This document shows, one piece after another, positions 1-10,361 of a DNA stretch of 22,013 bases. The stretch's first letter is position 1, and each line of letters starts with the position of its first letter. Where the stretch lies: contig NW_003101668.1 in the NCBI RefSeq assembly GCF_000003855.2, positions 1,118,021 to 1,140,033 on the forward strand. Direction: 5' to 3'. Under the pieces are notes generated by a model that saw only the letters and a program-made list of their open reading frames with translations, made no database searches and was not told where the DNA came from. Source of the DNA: Blastomyces gilchristii SLH14081. Taxonomy: Eukaryota > Ascomycota > Eurotiomycetes > Onygenales > Ajellomycetaceae. Both the position numbers and the translations under genes were made by a program.

Positions 1-75
1 ATATGGGGGCAGCAGACAGACGATGGGGGCAAAAAGGAAATAAATAATGAAAGAAAAAGACGACCAGTATAGGCT

Positions 76-178
76 GGGGGGGGGGGGGGGAGAGGGGGAG
101 GGGAGGAAAGGAGTAAAGGGGAGGGAGGAGGAGAAGGAGAGGATAGCAGAGCCCCCGGGGGTGTTTGGGGGGGGGAGA
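76..178 (+). repeat. G-rich homopurine tract
   Basis: A run of 15 G at 76-90 is followed by a purine-only stretch with repeated GGGG and GGAGG blocks up to about 140, then further G runs around 155-177. The strand has many closely spaced runs of at least three G, so G-quadruplex formation is possible. The overlapping reading frame is glycine, glutamate and arginine only, and is not a credible gene. Confidence 0.8.
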
Positions 179-1256
179 CTCCCTCCCGCCCCCCGGGGAG
201 CCAGAAACACACACACCACACACCACACAACTTTCAACCACACCAACAGAAAACCGCAACGACACCACAAGTCAACAACGACACACAACTTCAACCACAC
301 ACCAATCAGAGCCTGGCTTAGACTGACTCCAGGTACAAGGCACCAAGGACTGGCTGCTAGTCTCAACCCAGTCTAGTGTTGGCGCCGGAACCCGCTGCTG
401 ATTGGCGCCTGGCTGGAACCTTGACTGGAACCTTGCTCCCCACCAAGGCACAAACCTTGAAACCGGAGAAAAAATAAGAAAAAGACAAGAGAAAAAGACA
501 CTGGAAAAGCGTGTTTTGCTGTAAGCGGCTAGCCAGATCGCGGTGGCCAATCAATCCTACAACGAAGCTTCCCAGATATGGTTGGGCAAATACCAGGTAC
601 CCGGCTTTCCTGGCAAACAAATACTGTCAGCTGAGGTACTTACTGTCCATAAATCAATATATAAGGTTATTTTCAATTCCCCCTTTTCTACACTCCATAC
701 GAAGATGCTGATATATATATACTAGATATGCGGAATATATACAGACTATACCCAGGACATATATGTATGTCGTCCCACCTAAAAAAAGAAACAAGTGGTG
801 CGGTTTTGACGCTTGAGGCGAAGTCCGATTCCTCCCTCTCTCCCCCCTCTATGCTATGCCACACCATGCCACTTTGGAGAGAAAAGGTGATAGGTTCCTC
901 AAGATATCAACATCAAAGCTCTCTATATCGAATTCAACTCTGCTTTATTTTTATTTATTTTATTTATTATTTTGTTTTTCCATCTGTAGCTAGCCGGACT
1001 ACATATCTGACACACTTCTGACACACAAGAGCTGTCAGCCGTGATCCGAAAATACAAAATCAAAATCAAACTACGCCTCCAGGCTTCAAGTAATGCCCCT
1101 CTCTGCCTTTGCCTCTGCCTCTTTCTCCCTGCCCACTGCACTACCCATGATTCAAGTTACTAACTAGCATGGATCCATCCACTACTCAATAAGTAGGACC
1201 ATGAGGATAACGTATACTTCGTACAGAAACAGCGAAAAGATCCAATGCATTCTGCA

Positions 1257-1280
1257 GGTCTGACGGTCTGACGGTCTGAC
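1257..1280 (+). repeat. 8-bp tandem repeat, three copies
   Basis: Three perfect head-to-tail copies of GGTCTGAC. No gene is associated with it; it reads as a short microsatellite-like duplication. Confidence 0.85.
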
Positions 1281-1808
1281 AGGACCAGGGGAAAAGAAAA
1301 AGGGGCGGGGCCCATCAAGGACTGGGTACACATGTACACATGTACAGTACATTACACACGCCTACAAGTGCGGAGTATATCTAGCCTTTTCCCGCCCGCT
1401 TTGCCTAGTCAAAACCTTGGGAATCCATACTCCACTCTGTAAGGCACAAACTCTATGTACAGTTACTATGACAGCATCACCGGAAAAGGAAATAAAAAAT
1501 AAAAAACGGTACTCTTAAAGCAAGAGATATTGATGCCATGTAACCAGGCAGCGAGGCGCCGGCACTCTCCTGCTCCCCCAGCCATTTCCTTCTCTTTTCC
1601 TTACCATTCGCTTTTGTTGTGGAGTAAGTTAGTTACCATCGTCTGTTATAATTTACAGAATTGCAAATAGTTCGCATCTTCACCTTCGACCCCCCAAGGC
1701 AATGGAGTAACATTCCAAGGCAGCGAGCGTACGTACCATAGCTGTTCTGAGACAAGCAGCATGAGAAAACAATTAAAAAAAATACCCGACAAACCAAATG
1801 CAAACCCA

Positions 1809-1837
1809 CCCCCCCCCCCCCCCCCCCCGGGGAGGGG
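1809..1837 (+). repeat. Run of 20 C followed by G blocks
   Basis: Twenty consecutive C (1809-1828) are followed directly by GGGG, A, GGGG. The junction makes a CCCCGGGG palindrome. A length-variable homopolymer like this is a likely site of polymorphism or assembly error. Confidence 0.85.
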
Positions 1838-2930
1838 TCCTCTTGGGCTTATACAGACTATTGACAAGCTATTATTATTTTCTCCGAAGCAAGACACTCC
1901 ACTGCAAGAAAACACGCATGCACATGTCCGTTCCGACGAACTATTTGCACTGTTGCATGACATCCAAACCCTCATCCCCTCCCTCGCTTTTTTCATAATA
2001 TACCCCATGATTTCTTATATTGATATTGATATCCGGCTCAGACTCGACGGCGACAGGGACTGCGACAATATACACAAATAGAAATAATCTATTTATGTGT
2101 ATTTGCCCGCGCACAAGGGAGAGAAAGAAGAAGACAAAATGAAAGCAGAAAAAGCTATATGTAGAATGAGAATAGTCAATTAATTGATGTGATTGAATGT
2201 TGATCTTCTTCTCTTCTTTATATGAATATTGATATTCATATTTATATCTATACATATTGAACAAGAAAATCAGAAAGAGAAAGTACTGATATCTTCAACT
2301 TAAGAGTCAGACCACTGTACAGCATTGCTGCTCAATTCAGATTGCTATAGTTATTTTAATGTACTGAATATTTATTTCAATCTATCTATCAGAATCAGAT
2401 ATTCATTCTCCTGCTTCTATTTCTTTTGTTATCTCATGAGCTATTTATTCTTCTTATCTAGTTTTCCCCTTTCTCTTTATTTTCTTCCCATCTTAAACTC
2501 GGAGGTTCTTTTAAACTCATCTGAACCTTAACGCCCCTTGCCGCCGCCAAACCGTCAATCACAGGGGATCTACAGATTAGAACGTTTATACAGCTATATC
2601 AATCCACCTTCTTTTGCTTATTCAGTAGTATGGATGTGGCCTTGAAAAGTCTGATTCTGATCTCAGATTATACACACTCTGTAGTTATTCTCCTTGCCAT
2701 GTTTTCCCTGTTACTTACCCAGGTATGTAGGCACAACATGCACAATTACGTACCCTAGGTGACGTTTGTATCCGGAGAATTTCTATTCCTCCGAAGCCCG
2801 CCAGCCCCCCACCCCGCGCTCAGCTCTACGCAGGAGTTTCTATTTCATCTTATTATTACCTACCTACCTTATATCCAAAATAAATTTTGTCCATATAACT
2901 TCCACTCGCGGAATATTCTTCCGGTTTACA

Positions 2931-2951
2931 GCTGCAGGCTGCAGGCTGCAG
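2931..2951 (+). repeat. 7-bp tandem repeat, three copies
   Basis: Three perfect copies of GCTGCAG. They are followed to about 3040 by many scattered TGCA, TGCAG and TATGCA words, so the whole 2930-3040 stretch is a degenerate TGCA-rich patch. No coding function is seen. Confidence 0.8.
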
Positions 2952-4140
2952 GCGACACCCTGCATATATGCAGTGCAGTATACGGTATGCAGAGCGCCGT
3001 GCGTGGTTCGCGGTATGCAACATGCAAGCCCCATGAAAGAAAACCAGGTGTGTTCTGCAGGCATAAAAAGGAAAAGAAAGATGAAAGAAAAAGAGAAGTT
3101 TTTTGAAAGAAACAGAAAAAAAGAGGGGAAAATGAGTTATTCCATAATCAGGTTCGTTTTTATGTATAGAAGAATCTTCTCATCATCATTATTATGTTTA
3201 TGTGTTTCTCATTTCCCGCCTGCTTTCTGTCTAGTAGTTATTTTAACACTGCTCAAGCTCACTGGCCGCATTTCCTTCTACTACTTAGTATCAACATAGA
3301 GGTATGATATTGTCTGTATGTTTCAGCACACCCTCGAATAATCTCAATGCACAGTGCCATACAAGCTATCTATACCTAGGTAGGTAGTAAGTAGAGCTGT
3401 CCACAGGTGGCTGTACCCTCCCTCGCCCGTTGACAATTAATTGCCCATGACTGCTACACTGCAGTGCCTGTCTGGCTGTGTTTGTCCTGCGATGTGCTAC
3501 TCCACCTGCGACGGTTGAGTTCAGGTACTGTACGACGCTATATCCAAAATTTGGTTTCCCCTCTTTTGCCTAAATTCTCCGAGTCAGACATGGCATCGCG
3601 GGTCTACAAGGTTACTATGTAGTATAACATGGGTTTCTCATTGTTTTCTTTAATCTCAAGAACCCACTATTTCCCATTTCAGTTGTTAATTGCACCTTGA
3701 GTTATTTTGCGCACAGGTTGTGACTAGCTGTACATGAGTGGAGTGGAGGAGTGCCTACATTCAATTGTGAATATATGGAGGTGTTTTATGGATGGAAAGA
3801 GGGAAGCAAAGCAAGGCCAGGGGTATCTTTGAGATTTTGCAGATGCATGTAATGTACTTATATATAGAGACAAATGTTTAAGAGTTCAGATAACATTGAT
3901 ATTTCAACCTATGTCAACAAAGGAATAGACCACAGATTGAAGAGGGATGCTGTCTCAAACTATACATCTTATATATAGAGCTCACTTCATAGTTACTTCA
4001 CACTTGATGATTGTTTGTACCCACTTCTGATTCAAATGTTTCTCCATTCTTATCATCTTCAACTCTCATGTGTTAAAAGCCCTTTCCTAACCATTCATTC
4101 AAAAAGAAGACAATCCATCCCATTGGAAATGTCATATAGC

Positions 4141-4318
4141 AAGGCTTGCAGGTTAAGGTTCTGTAACTAGATCGAAGTCCAAAGCATCAGAACACACGCA
4201 ACACTAACGCGCTTGCAGCGGCTTTTCACAGCCCCCCCATTGATCCTGGATGTATTTATTTATTTAACTATAGATATTTTCCAGGCTTTGCTGAGTTGCA
4301 AGACGTAATTTCGCATAT

Positions 4319-4356
<38 letters not shown>
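4141..4356 (+). repeat. Possible SINE-like unit ending in A33
   Basis: Thirty-three A (4324-4356) end a ~215-bp unit. The hexamer AAGGCT occurs at 4141-4146 and again at 4355-4360 around the poly(A), as a short target-site duplication would. A word loosely like a tRNA B box (ATCGAAGTCC) lies at 4171-4180. No A box is convincing and the duplication is very short, so a plain poly(A) microsatellite is at least as likely. The A33 run is certain; the retroelement reading is speculative. Confidence 0.25.
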
Positions 4357-4359
<3 letters not shown>

Positions 4360-4442
4360 TCCAACCATAGAATAGGGAATCAATAGATACTTAGGTAGGC
4401 AACTAGGTAGCTAGCGTTCATAACTCGTATGTTGAACACGCT

Positions 4443-5549
4443 TACTCCGTACATGTTTGCTACAAAGGTACGTCCAGACACTTCTATTTACACATAGAAT
4501 TGTCTTTACCAATGGCCATAGAAAGTCCATCGTTCACCAGTTCCCATATATCTTTTTCTTATTTTATTTATTGGACCTTTTGGGTTAGCCTTTCTTCCAG
4601 CAGTGCTTAAGCTATTTCTGCTCTTAAGAAACCGGTGCAGTGGTCGAAGATACCTCGACTGATGTAAGTCCCAAGCATTGGACGGAGTATACTAAACAAG
4701 GGTAACTTGTGTTGCCGAAACGGCTTTCAGCCGTCGCGGGAGTAACTATTTCTTCCAGAATCTTCTTGCCGATCCTGCGATTTGAAAAAAAAGAAAGAAA
4801 GAAATCGACATACGCTGTACAGTCAGTCCCCACTGACGTCGCGCAGTAGATCGCCCTCGTCAGCGCCATCCGATTTAAAAAAAAGCAAAAAAAGAAAAAG
4901 AAAGAAAAGAAAGAAAGAAAGAAAGAAAAAAGAAAGCAGAAAATATGACATGTTCTGGTCGAGAGAGCGGTCGATCACTCTCTGGGCCCCTTTTCCACTG
5001 CGGTGTTATCGCTGCTGATGAGAAAGAGGAAGGGCCTTGACTGGAGCTAGATTGTCTTCCTTGACTTCCTCCAGAATACTCCGTACTGTTAGCAGGGTTT
5101 TGCCAGCTTCAGCTACCAAGCTACTGCTAGTGCCTATATGGGTCCTTTATCCCAACCGCCAAAGGGGATAAATGGGGGCCCGCGCCAGTGCCGACGCCCC
5201 GACTACCAACCCAACTACCAAATCGCCAGGATCCTGGGGTTGGGACATGGCATCCTTCAAGTTCCGGCACATTCGGGGCCATGTGATGATCCGATTTGGA
5301 CCAGGTCGCGGTGCCTAGCACGAAATCCAGACCGCCGTGAAGGAATCCCAAGACACTAATCGTACATAGGGTAGGATTGGCGATGCGATCCTGCAGGGCT
5401 GTCATGGCCGTGATGGCTGGGCATCTCAGCGACCTTTCGGTGAAAGGGGTTTAGCCCCATTGTTCTCGTTTTAAATAATAATCCTTCCCCCGGTCTTCTG
5501 CATCCGCTCGTTAGGCAGGCCAATGCGTGGGGAGGATGGATACGGAGTA
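4443..5549. repeat. Dispersed TACGGAGTA/TACTCCGTA motif
   Basis: The 9-mer TACTCCGTA occurs at 4443-4451 and 5077-5085, and its reverse complement at 5541-5549. An 8-base match (ACGGAGTA) lies at 4682-4689. A further 8-base copy is at 13433-13440 inside the PHS1-type gene. Three exact hits within 1.1 kb are more than expected for a random 9-mer. Function is unknown. Confidence 0.6.
4782..4938 (+). repeat. Two GAAA-rich tracts
   Basis: A7-9 and GAAA repeats at 4783-4803 and again at 4876-4938 flank a mixed-sequence stretch. The lysine/arginine-rich frame across them is a consequence of the repeat and is not a gene. Confidence 0.75.
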
Positions 5550-8198
5550 TTCGGGAACGAATTGATGTAGTCTGTAAGCCGGGAGGGTTTCATTTGATGA
5601 AGATAGAGTTAATAAAGTGTACCCTTCCTCAAACGTTCGATGGTAGTTATTTTTGGGAAATATAAAATAAATTAAAACAAAGTAAATAAAAAGCTCAATG
5701 CTCCTTTTATAACGTGTTAATGTAGCTGGGTACTGTACTCAAATAAATCACTCATATCTCTTCATGCTTGTTCCCAGCTTCCCTCTGCATGGCATCCACC
5801 CATAGACATCCGAAGATATTTTTTATCATCAATTAATATTCTAACCGGGAAGTCAACTCACGTAAAACACCTAGCCGTTACAACATCTGCACGCATGACT
5901 CGACTGAACGCCCATCAGCAGCCAACAACCGACTTGATTTGCAGCTTTGCCTCGTTCAGGTCAAGGGTTTTCTATTTTTTGATTCCCTATCCCTATCCCT
6001 GCTTGCTATCACGGCACTTTGTGGTTAGAATACGGGACTTAAGGGCCATCACGACGCCTCAAAATACGGAAGGCATATATCCATGGATGGTAAAGAGGAC
6101 GCGGCAGAGTGTCTGTTCGTGGAATGGTGTGATTTTATATGTATTCTTGTTTTGAAATCACCCAATGGTCCTCTGCTGAACGCAAAAATGGCTCTCGGGT
6201 TACGTACTCAATAAGCCGATTTGATCGCTCGTGGTTAACAAACACATGTACTTAATTTACCTGATGAAACAAAAGCAAGTACCCGAGTTTCGTTTTGGAT
6301 GACTCTGTTAGCTAGCAAGTTCGATACATGTACATGTACAGTACATACAGTGTCACAGATGATGAGCCGTGAACCACCCCAGCTTTTCCGTGCTTGTTCG
6401 GGAGATCGAAAAACAAGGTCATGCTTCTAGCGGAGGAAGATGTGTGTTTCATTACCCTCTATCTCCTATTTCATGGACCGGCACAAGTAGCCTTGTTGGT
6501 AGAGCCTTCCGACCATTTGTCCCTGGAGGCAGCGGCGAGGGTTAGCCAAGATGCTAAACAACTCCTATCTGACGCGACGGTTTGAGCAGCTGGTGCGCTT
6601 TGTATCGCCCAACTAGCAGTGTAAATCGGATCAATGTGTATCTCCTGACTCTCAGTCAACCATTACATGTAACTAGGCAGGGTGGCCATCAAAATGTATA
6701 TATATATTCTGAAGCGAAGAGCCAAAAAGGAGTTGTGCTGATTGTTTATATATGTGTATAATTTGATAGTACTTGGGCAGTATTATGGCTGTGGAGGATG
6801 AAGAGAGGTGGGATTCGGGTAGCTAGCTGCCTGAGAGGCTGAGAGATCGATGATATCAATTCAAGGTCCTTGGCTAACATAGCTCGCTCAATATATTCTG
6901 CCGCGCCGGAGGTTACAAGGGGAGATAAGAATCGTGGCAAATCCCATGTATTTCCCCATAGGAACTCGCCAATGGAAGGAAGAGGAGCCAAAGACGGATG
7001 GTAGGGAGCATGAGAGATATTGAAATTCTCGTTTGACACAAAGGGAACAGTCCTGCAAGGAGAAATCCGAGAGCTTCCCGATTCCAGCTGGGAGCATAGC
7101 CCCCATCTTTTCTCACATATTCTCACCTAGCTGGCAGTTTCATGTACGATTCGAGTCCAGGCCCCCAAATCTCAAATTCAAAGTCTGTTCGATGCAAACG
7201 GCGAATACGATATCGAGTACGTAAACCACCAACATATGTAACTGAGCTATCCTGACACGGGCGGAGTCGTAGAAGCCACACCTTGGGAAGATAATTGTAA
7301 GCCCCGGGTACCAGTAGAAGAGGAAACTCTCGCCTTTTTGTAATCACCAACACTACTTCATCCGGCTATGCTCGGACGTTTTGTTCCCATTGCCAGGAAA
7401 GAGAGGGAAAGGACCCCAGGAGCTTCGTTTGAAAAGACTTCAATCACACTCAATTCTGCGGTAGCTGATCGATATATACAAGACACAGAAGATCACCCTG
7501 CATGAGAACGGGAATAGGTGTCAGAGCCGTGCGCAAGAAGCCCGTAGCGACTCTACACTCCCCATTCAAGCAGACTCCATCCTGCTGACTTTAGAATATA
7601 GGCATTAACTATCCTTAGCATTTTGTTGTCTACGTTTCCCAGTGATTTTTGAAGCTGCCAACAACAAATTCAGCCATCATAAACCAGCACAGTACATCGT
7701 CTCTCACGGTAGAGAATTTTCCGTCGATGCAGGCTGAGGAAAGTGATTCGACTCTGGTCTATACCAGTTCATCGTCACAACAAGTACGCCTTCGCGTATT
7801 CCGATGCCAGTGATAGAGATCCGGAGCATGGATAAATAGGTGTCTCCTGGCAGTGCCAGCAATGGCGTAGACAAGACATCCTGGAAACTTATAGATATAC
7901 AACTTTTCGTGTCTAGTAATGATGGAGGACAATTTTAGCTCTATCAGGGTTATAAAGATGGAATTGAGAATCTGACATACCTAGAGCAATGTAGATAAAT
8001 AATGCGAGTGGAACCTTATCCAAAAACATCCACCCAAATTTGGCTGTCAATTAATACCACGGACGAATTGAGAGTGGGCATTCCCAAGAAAAAGTCTTAT
8101 AGACCTCCCATAAACCAAAATAAAAGATAAAAGTTGTTGCTCCCGTTCCTTTCAAAGGGTTTATCCGTACCTACCCGTACCTCTAGAGTCCACTGCGA

Positions 8199-9023
8199 TC
8201 AACTTTCCCAACCTCTCGGCACCGCTGGCGCAACTCCCCTTCGCCTTAGGTACCGCTCTAACCTCACTTCCAATTTGGCCAACTTGCCTCTAAAATCCAT
8301 ACCCTCCCTCCCTTCATCATTCCCCTCTACACCGACAGTCACCCCCAGTTGTGTCCAAATGCTCCACGACCCCATGAGTCCGGCCATAATTATGTCTGTG
8401 CCAAGGCGATCACCCACTACCGCGACCTCGTCAGGAGAAGTGATCGCATTCTGAGCACGAAGGTGGGCAAGAATGGAAGGATATGAAAACGGTTTCTTTA
8501 GCGCATGATGTTTTGGCGGAACTTCTGAAGCTTCGCTAGAACCAACGGCCTTCAGAGGGACGCCGGATCTGAAAACGGGGATTTGTAAATGGGACAGGAT
8601 CGACTCGATGTGATCTGCTTCTTCCTCATAAAGAGCAATATTTGGATCACTGCCTGCAGTGTTTGAGACGATTAGCATTCCGTGCGGGTTATTGTGCATG
8701 TTGAAGGGGGAGGAAGGATTGGTGCGGAGGTCCTTAAGCTTCTGCAGGTAGGCGGGCGGGATTATGCGGGATTCTGGAGGGGTGAGGGTGTTGTCTTTGT
8801 CGATTACGAGGGCACGAATTTTGGGCGGGAACTGATGTCGATTGGAACTGCTGCTTGGTGTGGAGAAGTAGGAGGAAGGAATAAGGTGATCTCCGAGGTT
8901 TTCTTCTGGGAGCTGAAGGAAGGTTGGGATGGTGTAATTGGGGACCAGGAGGGATGGATTTCGGAACAGCGTGGATATGGCAAGATTGAAAGCCGGAATG
9001 TTTGGATTGAGTGGACGCCGCAT
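8199..9023 (-). CDS. GEP4: Phosphatidylglycerophosphate phosphatase, GEP4-type
   Basis: A single-exon gene of 274 residues. GEP4 family enzymes dephosphorylate phosphatidylglycerophosphate to phosphatidylglycerol on the matrix side of the mitochondrial inner membrane, a step towards cardiolipin. Visible HAD-superfamily signatures: motif I DKDNT at 75-79 with nucleophile D75 and D77; motif II VSNTAG with S120; a lysine-containing loop around 171-177; and motif IV GDRLGTD with D205 and D210. The N-terminal MRRPLNPN...LFRNPSLLVPN segment is basic and hydrophobic, as expected for this mitochondrial family. The C-terminus is rich in charged residues and ends WES. The ORF is complete and the start is the first ATG before the conserved N-terminus. 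It is divergent from Sm D3, with 555 bp between the start codons. All catalytic residues are present, so it should be active. Family assignment is by recognition, not by search. Confidence 0.9.
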   Translation of the reverse strand: MRRPLNPNIPAFNLAISTLFRNPSLLVPNYTIPTFLQLPEENLGDHLIPSSYFSTPSSSSNRHQFPPKIRALVIDKDNTLTPPESRIIPPAYLQKLKDLRTNPSSPFNMHNNPHGMLIVSNTAGSDPNIALYEEEADHIESILSHLQIPVFRSGVPLKAVGSSEASEVPPKHHALKKPFSYPSILAHLRAQNAITSPDEVAVVGDRLGTDIIMAGLMGSWSIWTQLGVTVGVEGNDEGREGMDFRGKLAKLEVRLERYLRRRGVAPAVPRGWES

Positions 9024-9578
9024 GGTAGCCTCTATATTAAGGGGAATTCTCTTGTGTAGTTATATTTGGAGGGGAGGGATATGTAGCTCCAGCTTCAGCG
9101 GGGTTGAAAAGCTAAGATGTATTATAAACGGAGGTAGATAATTTTATTGGTACCATAGGATGTAATTGAAAAGGAAAAAGGAAAATAATTGACTTGTTAA
9201 CTAAATATATTAAGTGACTGTCTGCCCAGGGCCAGAACGGAAGTCTGCTTGTTGTTGTTGATGATGACGATGTTATTCATGCTGATGTTGATGTGAAAGA
9301 TGAAGCTGAAACTTGAGTGGAGAGATGCGGCTCCAAAGCTTAATTTTGCTGGCAGATGCAATATTGCCGAAAGCGGTAACTAACTAACTTGAACCAACGT
9401 CTTCCTGTTCCAACCACGCTTCTTCTGACAATCCGCGAGTGATGCCATGACCTGCGCGTGACCCTAACTGGCATTATCTGGACTTTTATTTAACGATATA
9501 CGCTGAGTTATTTGGTTTTTTTATTCAATTTCAATTACATATTCAGTTTCCCGGCTTTGGCGCATTTTCAGTTTCGAG
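9024..9578. promoter_or_regulatory. Shared divergent promoter, GEP4/Sm D3
   Basis: The 555 bp between two divergent start codons must hold both promoters. It contains a reverse CCAAT pentamer (ATTGG, 9146-9150), a GTT/GAT-rich trinucleotide stretch at about 9249-9310, and T-rich/pyrimidine sequence just ahead of the Sm D3 start. No clear TATA box is seen. Shared regulation of the two genes is an inference from geometry only. Confidence 0.5.
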
Positions 9579-10361
9579 ATGGGTAAATTAACGAGTACTA
9601 TCGGAATCCCCATCAAGCTCCTCAATGAGGCGCAAGTAAGTGTCCTTCCCATTTGCGCGCCTTCCTTGCGCATACCCTACTTTTCTATCGATAGGCGCAA
9701 ATGATATCCTGTTCCTTTGTCGCATGTAGTACTTCGATTTTAAATACCTGTTTACTTACGATTCCGTTGCTACCTGTAGGGCCATGTCGTTACATTAGAG
9801 ATCACTTCCGGGCAAGTCTATAGAGGAAAGCTGCTTGAAGGTGCGCGGACTATATCCGGATTCCATAATTGGTGATCGTTCTGGCTGTGAAGATTGTCGA
9901 GGTTCCATGAACGAGGGCCCATGACTGCCATTATATGCGAAATTTTTTGCTGACTTGGGTTGACTTACGCGCAAACAGCCGAAGATAACATGAACGTCCA
10001 ACTTAAAGATATTACCGTCACGGCTCGCGATGGTCGTGTTTCGCATCTTGACCAGGTCTACATTCGGGGGAGCCATGTGAGATTTTTCATTGTACCGGAT
10101 ATGCTGAGGTATGGTATCAATATAACCCCGCGTGTTTTGGCCACCTCATGTTTTGTTTGCTTTGATGGGCTGCTCTTCTTCCATTTTTGATGCGTTGGCC
10201 GCTCTTTTCAGATGTCCGTACGATTTAGGAAAAGTCACTAATATATCTCGTCGTTTAGAAACGCACCCATGTTCCGGTCGAGAGGACAACGCGGCAGAGG
10301 TGTTGGTCTGGCGAGAGGCAGAGCCACTGTCAACAGAGCTCGGGGTCAACGGAGGGGTTAA
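9579..10361 (+). CDS. SMD3: Small nuclear ribonucleoprotein Sm D3
   Basis: Core spliceosomal Sm protein, part of the heptameric ring on U1, U2, U4 and U5 snRNA. Four exons: 9579-9635, 9780-9840, 9979-10108 and 10259-10361, with GT-AG introns of 144, 138 and 150 nt. They splice to 116 residues. The N-terminus reads [19 protein letters not shown]. The Sm1 motif spans residues 20-54 ([32 protein letters not shown]). The Sm2 motif [17 protein letters not shown] follows at about 66-82. The tail is arginine/glycine-rich ([23 protein letters not shown]), typical of Sm D3 and a target of arginine dimethylation in known homologues. Every junction restores a conserved codon, which makes the model secure. 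The protein is full length for the family. It is divergent from GEP4 and followed in the same direction by the p34/Irc6-type gene. Confidence 0.95.

Larger units (their letters stand above)
1..8198. other. Long gene-free intergenic region
   Basis: About 8.2 kb without any open reading frame that I can assign to a family or extend by plausible splicing. The frames present are short (at most about 180 codons), overlap each other on both strands and are dominated by low-complexity composition. The stretch contains G-, C-, A-, GA- and CT-rich tracts, short tandem repeats and a few GC-richer islands, which are listed separately. In filamentous fungi, intergenic regions of this size are often upstream regions of developmental regulators, hosts of long non-coding transcripts, or decayed repeats. 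The sequence alone does not decide between these. Beyond the items listed I see nothing in it. Confidence 0.6.

Noticed and set aside
47..376. 109-codon plus-strand frame
   Set aside because: Composed of poly-Gly/Glu/Arg from the G-rich tract and Thr/His from an ACAC-rich tract; no family resemblance.
1646..2081. Overlapping 120-codon minus and 106-codon plus frames
   Set aside because: Both cross the C20 run, giving poly-Gly or poly-Pro; no conserved sequence on either strand.
2759..3299. 177-codon and 115-codon plus frames
   Set aside because: Longest frame of the left arm, but it runs through the TGCA-rich repeat and a K/E/R-rich A/G tract, with no domain and no partner exons.
4150..4185. 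tRNA gene suggested by GATCGAAGTCC
   Set aside because: No cloverleaf can be drawn around it; acceptor and anticodon stems are absent.
8682..9059. 125-codon plus frame opposite GEP4
   Set aside because: Mirror frame of a well-supported HAD phosphatase gene.
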